Shown: piece after piece, positions 30,385 through 33,728 of the stretch
Numbering within the stretch: the stretch's first letter is position 1
Layout: every line of letters starts with the position of its first letter
Assembly: GCA_036389135.1 (NCBI GenBank)
Contig: DASVQP010000049.1
Coordinates: 1-33,728 of the forward strand
DNA from: Longimicrobium sp.
Lineage (GTDB): Bacteria > Gemmatimonadota > Gemmatimonadetes > Longimicrobiales > Longimicrobiaceae
Direction: 5' to 3'
Length of the DNA: 33,728 nt
Notes under the pieces: model-generated
Told to the model about the DNA's origin: nothing
The model's database searches: none
The model's input: the letters and a program-made list of their open reading frames with translations, nothing else
Made by a program: the position numbers and the translations under genes

Positions 30385-31866
30385 TCAGTCCGACAGGTCC
30401 CAGTCGTCCTCGGCCGCCTTCATCCGCAACGCGCCGGGGCCGGCGTGGCGCACCTCGGGCAGCGGCACGATGGCGCGCACGGTGTCCAGCGTGCCGTTCA
30501 CGCGGAGCTGGCGGAAGAGGAAGTCGAACTGCTCCTGCAGCGTGGCGCGGATGGCGGCGCGGTGGGCTTCCGGCATGTCCCACAGCTCGCGCTTGAAGGC
30601 GCCCAGGGCCTTCTTGCGCGCCTTGTAGATGAACTGCTGCTCCGTGTCCGTGGGCTTGCGCTCGTCCGGGAAGTTCTGGCGGCAGTGCTCGTACATCCGC
30701 TCGCGCAGCTCGGCCGGGAACTGCGGGTGGTCGTAGACGATGTTCTGGAAGTTGGTGGCCAGGTGGATCTCGGCCGTCTCCATGTCCGGGAAGTTGCCGA
30801 AGGCGCTGCTGGGGAGAGTCGACGCCCCGTGCTGCACCGCGCCCGAAAGGCCGTACTCGTCGCGCGAGATCTGGCTGAGGGTGCGCAGCGTCTCGAAGTC
30901 GATCGCCACGTCCGCGATGGTGCCGTCGGGAAGGACGGTGCCGCCGTGCGTGGTGCCGCTCTGCACGGAGATCTTGGCGAGCCCGTCCACCGCCGTGCCT
31001 TCGCGCGAGCCGATCCGCTGCAGCTCGCGGTTGTAGCCGTCCATGTAGGCGCGCAGCTCCTCGGGGGTCGAGTTCTCCGTCCCCACCTCGCCGATCTCGC
31101 CGCCCACCGAGACGGTGACGCCCCGCGGCTGGTAGTGGCGGATGTACGCCGTCAGCTCGGCCGAGAGGCGGTAGTTGAGCTCCTGCTGCGCGTCCAGCCC
31201 CTCCTTCGACAGGTCCACGAGGGTGGAGGTGTCCACGTCGATGTTGTAGAAGCCGGCGTGCAGGCCTTCGCGGATGATGTCCTTTACGGCGCGCATCTCC
31301 GCGTCGGGATTCGACTTGTACTTCTTGGCGTTGAGCTGGAAGTGGTCGCCCTGCACGAAGAGCGGGCCGCTCCACCCCGCCTTGATGGCCGAGGCGGTCA
31401 TCACCGCCACGTACTCGGCGGGGCGCTGGTCCGTGTAGCCGATCTCGGAACGGGCGATCTCCAGGATGATGGCTCCGGCGCTCAGCTCGCGCGCGGCGGA
31501 GAAGAGGGCGCGTCCCGTGTCGAACGACATGGCGCGCACGTTGATGGCCGGCACGGTGAAGCCGCTCACCTCGCCGCGCCCGCGGGCCATGTAGAGCTCG
31601 TGGATGGAGGCCGGGGCCACGCCCAGCCGCCGCCCCACCTCGCCGATGGTCCACCGCGCCGAGTCGCGCACGTCTTCGTCGTCTGCGAAGACGGCGGCGC
31701 GCACCAGGCGGTCGATCCCCTCCCCGCGAAGCGTCTCCTCGTTCACCACCTCGACGCCCCCATCCGCCGAGACGCGGACGGACGAAGCGACCTCATCCAG
31801 CATGGCGCGCACGGGGGCCAGTGAAAGCAGCGCCAGATCGTCGGCGGACGCGACGGATTGCACCAT
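30385..31866 (-). CDS. Class II (zinc) aldolase-like enzyme, 493 aa
   Basis: Starts at the ATG at 31866 with GAGG upstream. An acidic, helical N-terminal region of about 85 residues precedes a TIM barrel of the fructose-bisphosphate aldolase class II type. Landmarks: SGFTVPAINVRAMSFDTGRA (about 101-120), catalytic/zinc Asp174-His175 (FVQGDHFQL), GFYNIDVDTSTLVDL, Glu257 (VSVGGEIGEVG), zinc His307 (GTTHGGTVLPDG) and zinc His346 (AVQHGASTLP). All residues needed for zinc binding appear kept, so an active aldolase is expected, but it is much longer than standard class II enzymes (about 310-360 aa), with extra residues at both ends and after the barrel (QQFIYKARKKALGAFKREL). The exact substrate (fructose- or another ketose-bisphosphate) cannot be told. 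It is divergent from the phosphoesterase gene. Confidence 0.85.
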   Translation of the reverse strand: MVQSVASADDLALLSLAPVRAMLDEVASSVRVSADGGVEVVNEETLRGEGIDRLVRAAVFADDEDVRDSARWTIGEVGRRLGVAPASIHELYMARGRGEVSGFTVPAINVRAMSFDTGRALFSAARELSAGAIILEIARSEIGYTDQRPAEYVAVMTASAIKAGWSGPLFVQGDHFQLNAKKYKSNPDAEMRAVKDIIREGLHAGFYNIDVDTSTLVDLSKEGLDAQQELNYRLSAELTAYIRHYQPRGVTVSVGGEIGEVGTENSTPEELRAYMDGYNRELQRIGSREGTAVDGLAKISVQSGTTHGGTVLPDGTIADVAIDFETLRTLSQISRDEYGLSGAVQHGASTLPSSAFGNFPDMETAEIHLATNFQNIVYDHPQFPAELRERMYEHCRQNFPDERKPTDTEQQFIYKARKKALGAFKRELWDMPEAHRAAIRATLQEQFDFLFRQLRVNGTLDTVRAIVPLPEVRHAGPGALRMKAAEDDWDLSD

Positions 31867-31965
31867 GGTTCCTCGGGATGGTTCTCTGGTTCGGTATCGG
31901 GTCCTGCGTTCGGGGGCGGAATGTGCGGGGGAGGCGGCGCGGGAGCAAGGGCGCGGGGAAACAGC

Positions 31966-31997
31966 GGGGAATGGGGAATGGGGAATGGGGAATGGGG
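31966..31997. repeat. Heptanucleotide array upstream of the aldolase-like gene
   Basis: Four perfect GGGGAAT units plus GGGG, preceded by ACAGC. The 37-nt block 31961-31997 is the exact reverse complement of 32261-32297. Relative to the aldolase-like gene it reads CCCCATT and lies about 100 nt upstream of the start. Confidence 0.9.
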
Positions 31998-32035
31998 CAG
32001 ACATCGCAGGCCCTCACCCCGCTCGTTCCTCGCTG

Positions 32036-32063
32036 CCCCTCTCCCAAACTGCTGGGAGAGGGG
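32036..32063. repeat. CCCCTCTCCC hairpin (second copy)
   Basis: Perfect 10-bp stem CCCCTCTCCC/GGGAGAGGGG around AAACTGCT, the same element as at 6011-6040. It sits in the divergent gap between the aldolase-like and phosphoesterase genes, so a terminator role is unlikely here. Confidence 0.75.
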
Positions 32064-32098
32064 CGTACGCGTGCATCGTCGCGCGGCGCACACGTCCC

Positions 32099-32246
32099 GG
32101 GCGCGATTCATCGCGCCCGCCCCTGCCCCGTCTCGCCCCCCGCCGCAACGCAGTGACCTGCTTGTCTGCCCACCCCCTGCCACCACCGCGACTCACGCCC
32201 TCCGCACCGAAACCCGTAGGGGCCGCCCCGCGTGGCTGCCCGTGCC
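32099..32246. repeat. GTAGGGGC-type palindromic repeats (copy 4)
   Basis: GGGCGCGATTCATCGCGCCC (32099-32118, a perfect palindromic core) and CGTAGGGGCCGCCCCGCGTG continuing to GGCTGCCCGTGCC (32215-32246). The second unit is identical to that at 552-583. The 462-bp divergent gap consists almost entirely of such repeats; no open gene was seen in it. Confidence 0.85.
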
Positions 32247-32260
32247 TGCCCCCGCTCCGC

Positions 32261-32292
32261 CCCCATTCCCCATTCCCCATTCCCCATTCCCC
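32261..32292. repeat. Heptanucleotide array upstream of the metallophosphoesterase
   Basis: Four perfect CCCCATT units plus CCCC, the inverted twin of 31966-31997; identity extends through GCTGT to 32297. It lies 36 nt before the phosphoesterase start. Confidence 0.9.
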
Positions 32293-32328
32293 GCTGTCCC
32301 GGCCCGCCCCTTGCCCCGCCCCGCGCGC

Positions 32329-33183
32329 ATGACCAACCACCCCACCCGAAACACCATCGCCGCCGCGGCGGCCGCCACCGCCGCGCTGGCCGCGTACGCC
32401 TTCCTCGTGGAGCCGCTCTGGCTGGAGGTGACGCGGCCGCGGATCCACGTCAAGGACCTGCATCCCGCACTGGAAGGGTTCCGCATCGCGCTCCTCACGG
32501 ACATGCACGCGGGCCAGGGGACGCCGCTCTCCCTGGTGCGCCGCGCCTGCCGCCTGGCGATGGAGGAGGAGCCGCACCTGATCGCCCTCACCGGCGACTT
32601 CGCGGCGGACGAGGCGCCGGACTTCGGGCGGGTGATCTCCGCGCTGGACGAGCTGCGCGCACCCTTTGGCGTGTACGCCGTGCCGGGGAACCACGACTAC
32701 ATCGTGGGGATCGAGGCGTGGCACCGGCAGTTCAGGGGGCACCCCGTGATCCGCGACCTCACCAACGGCGCGTGCATGCTGGACGTGGACGGCGCGCGCT
32801 TCTGCGTGGCGGGGGTGGACGACTACTCGTACGGGCGCCCGTCCATGAACGCCCTGCCGCCGCCCGACACCCGCGACTTCACCCTGCTCCTGGCCCACGA
32901 CCCGGACCAGGCCGAGCTCGCCCGCCGCGAGTACGACCGGGTGGACCTGATCGTGAGCGGGCACACGCACGCGGGGCAGGTGCGGCTCCCCTTCATCGGC
33001 GCCCTGCGCAACCCCGCCGTCCGGCCGGACCTGTACGAGGAGGGGCTGCGGCGCCGGCCGTGGACGCAGGTGTACACCTCGCGCGGGGTGGGGACGGTGC
33101 ACGTCCCGGTGCGCTTCCTCTGCCGGCCTGAGGTCGCGGTGCTGGAGCTCACGAGGGACCCAAGGCCGTCACGAAACACGTGA
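32329..33183 (+). CDS. Membrane-anchored metallophosphoesterase
   Basis: 284 aa from the ATG at 32329. An N-terminal hydrophobic segment (about 10-27) anchors the protein. The calcineurin-type phosphoesterase motifs are complete: Asp58 and His60 (LLTDMHAG), Asp90 (ALTGDF), Asn121-His122 (VPGNHDY), His190 (LLLAHDPD) and GHTHAGQ (211-217). This resembles the YkuE/YaeI subgroup, which cleaves phosphodiesters such as UDP-diacylglucosamine-like lipids; the substrate here is unknown. The start has no Shine-Dalgarno and follows a pyrimidine-rich leader built of the heptamer array. It is divergent from the aldolase-like gene. Confidence 0.92.
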   Translation: MTNHPTRNTIAAAAAATAALAAYAFLVEPLWLEVTRPRIHVKDLHPALEGFRIALLTDMHAGQGTPLSLVRRACRLAMEEEPHLIALTGDFAADEAPDFGRVISALDELRAPFGVYAVPGNHDYIVGIEAWHRQFRGHPVIRDLTNGACMLDVDGARFCVAGVDDYSYGRPSMNALPPPDTRDFTLLLAHDPDQAELARREYDRVDLIVSGHTHAGQVRLPFIGALRNPAVRPDLYEEGLRRRPWTQVYTSRGVGTVHVPVRFLCRPEVAVLELTRDPRPSRNT

Positions 33184-33288
33184 CGGGAACGCTCCTTGCT
33201 AGAAGTCGCACCCTGCGAGCAGTCCGGAGCGGCGTCGGACGGGACGACGAGCCGGCGCCGATGCGGTACCGTCCATCGCGGAGGGATC

Positions 33289-33501
33289 ATGCCACAGATT
33301 GGGACAGTCGAGTTCTTCAAGGACGACAAGGGGTTCGGATTCATCCGCCCCGACGACGGCGGCAAGGACGTCTTCGTCCACCACTCCTCCATCCAGATGG
33401 ATGGGTTCCGCTCCCTGAAGCGGGGCGATCGCGTGGAGTTCGAGATCCAGGAAGATCCGAAGGGCCCCCGGGCCGCGGAAGTCCGGCTCGCACCGGAGTA
33501 A
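33289..33501 (+). CDS. Cold-shock-domain protein
   Basis: 70 aa, the standard length for a CspA-type protein. It is a five-stranded OB-fold that binds single-stranded RNA/DNA. RNP1 KGFGFI (residues 14-19) and RNP2 VFVHHSSI (28-35) are intact, with the usual [20 protein letters not shown] start and a closing [14 protein letters not shown] strand. The ATG at 33289 is preceded by GGAGGG, a strong Shine-Dalgarno; the frame is open further upstream but without protein character. It has a long hairpin terminator of its own and stands alone. It probably acts as an RNA chaperone. Confidence 0.97.
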   Translation: MPQIGTVEFFKDDKGFGFIRPDDGGKDVFVHHSSIQMDGFRSLKRGDRVEFEIQEDPKGPRAAEVRLAPE

Positions 33502-33524
33502 GGAAGGACCCTTCGCGACGGAGT

Positions 33525-33566
33525 GAAAGCGGCGCCCGTCTCCATTCGGAGCCGGGCGCCGCTTTC
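33525..33566 (+). terminator. Terminator of the cold-shock gene
   Basis: 14-bp perfect stem GAAAGCGGCGCCCG (33525-33538) with its complement (33553-33566), continued after one mismatch by CTCC/GGAG around loop ATTC. It lies 24 bp past the stop codon; the T residues lie at the end of the stem. Confidence 0.8.
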
Positions 33567-33584
33567 CGTGCCTCAACAGCGAAA

Positions 33585-33597
33585 GGCCTCACACAGA
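33585..33597. repeat. CACAGAG-type repeat fragment cut by an insertion sequence
   Basis: GGCCTCACACAGA matches the left end of the repeats at 30236, 23009 and 13362, but the sequence then changes abruptly to TAGGAGTTACGCAG, the presumed end of an insertion sequence. Confidence 0.6.
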
Positions 33598-33728
33598 TAG
33601 GAGTTACGCAGTTGGTTGTAAGCAGGTAGCTTACAGCTATGAACGCATCCAAGGTGATTGATAGCCACTACATACAGTTCCTGATTGCCAGTCCGCGCAT
33701 GGTGAGTGGCACGGAAGCCGCCCGCGTG
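33598..33728. mobile_element. Left end of an insertion sequence (runs off the right edge)
   Basis: Begins about TAGGAGTTACGCAGTTGG, a terminus like those of IS701/IS4-type elements, and lies inside a broken dispersed repeat. A TGTAAGC-AGGTA-GCTTACA hairpin (33617-33635) sits 3 nt before the transposase ATG and could keep outside transcripts from driving translation. The DNA here is clearly poorer in GC than the rest of the window. Confidence 0.6.
33639..33728 (+). CDS. Transposase, N-terminal fragment (runs off the right edge)
   Basis: Thirty codons from the ATG at 33639 to the window end, beginning MNASKVIDSHYIQFLIASPR and ending GTEAARV. The phrase 'YIQFLIASPRMVSGTEAARV' resembles the N-terminus of IS701/IS4-like DDE transposases, where a short helix precedes the catalytic domain. 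No catalytic residue is in the window, so family assignment is tentative. It lies on the plus strand, downstream of the cold-shock gene. Confidence 0.55.
   Translation, partial: MNASKVIDSHYIQFLIASPRMVSGTEAARV

Noticed and set aside
31620-31656. A MerR-like helix-turn-helix in the aldolase-like protein (WTIGEVGRRLGVAPASIHEL).
   Set aside because: The phrase resembles MerR, but it directly precedes the barrel's first helix, and the rest of a MerR domain is missing; probably coincidence.
31966-32292. A possible CRISPR array in the repeat-rich gap.
   Set aside because: The repeats are 7-bp tandem units without unique spacers, and no cas gene is nearby.

Overview
High-GC bacterial chromosomal DNA of about 33.7 kb. 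The gene content, the style of the outer-membrane and secreted proteins, and several dispersed palindromic repeat families fit an environmental Gram-negative bacterium. My best guess is Gemmatimonadota, class Longimicrobia; this is an inference from general resemblance, not from a database search. Almost all genes lie on the minus strand. Exceptions are an ABC-type permease, a small lipoprotein, a metallophosphoesterase, a cold-shock protein and the transposase start at the right edge.

Layout. 1-450: the 5' end of tuf (EF-Tu), preceded by tRNA-Thr(GGT) and a sigma70-like promoter. 470-6360: an orphan FtsX/MacB-type permease, a TonB-dependent receptor and a small lipoprotein, separated by repeats. 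6360-11310: an unknown protein, a DUF305 lipoprotein with a secreted LVIVD-repeat protein, and a secreted Calx-beta/pectate-lyase-fold protein. 11340-12740: a DUF4062 (defence-type) gene bracketed by a short direct repeat. 12830-16920: a YCII/DGPF protein, a methionine aminopeptidase, a family-4 glycosyltransferase and a GAF histidine kinase. 17030-18970: a three-gene toxin-antitoxin-chaperone cassette (RelE/HigB-like toxin, Xre/HigA-like antitoxin, SecB-like chaperone). It lies between an intact tRNA-Gly(TCC) and a broken copy of that tRNA's 3' half, and both copies carry a related terminator hairpin. 19050-25640: tRNA-Thr(TGT), cysS, a MscS channel, a small secreted protein coupled to pyrF, an N-acetylmuramoyl-L-alanine amidase, smpB and an L,D-transpeptidase. 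25636-27474: an overlapping envelope operon (receiver protein, YtxH protein, YihY/BrkB membrane protein, L,D-transpeptidase). 27930-30095: an NtrC-type regulator next to a histidine-kinase-like protein whose ATP-binding motifs are degenerate. 30385-33501: a class II aldolase-like enzyme divergent from a metallophosphoesterase, then a cold-shock protein. 33598-33728: the left end of an insertion sequence.

The strongest candidates for an accessory system are the TAC cassette at the tRNA-Gly and the DUF4062 gene. Both are visibly less GC-rich than their neighbours and both are flanked by duplicated sequence. A second theme is the density of repeats: GTAGGGGC-type palindromes, a composite repeat of about 225 bp, a CACAGAG-type palindrome, and heptanucleotide arrays. 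The CCCCATT heptamer array lies upstream of three genes in the same orientation relative to each gene.
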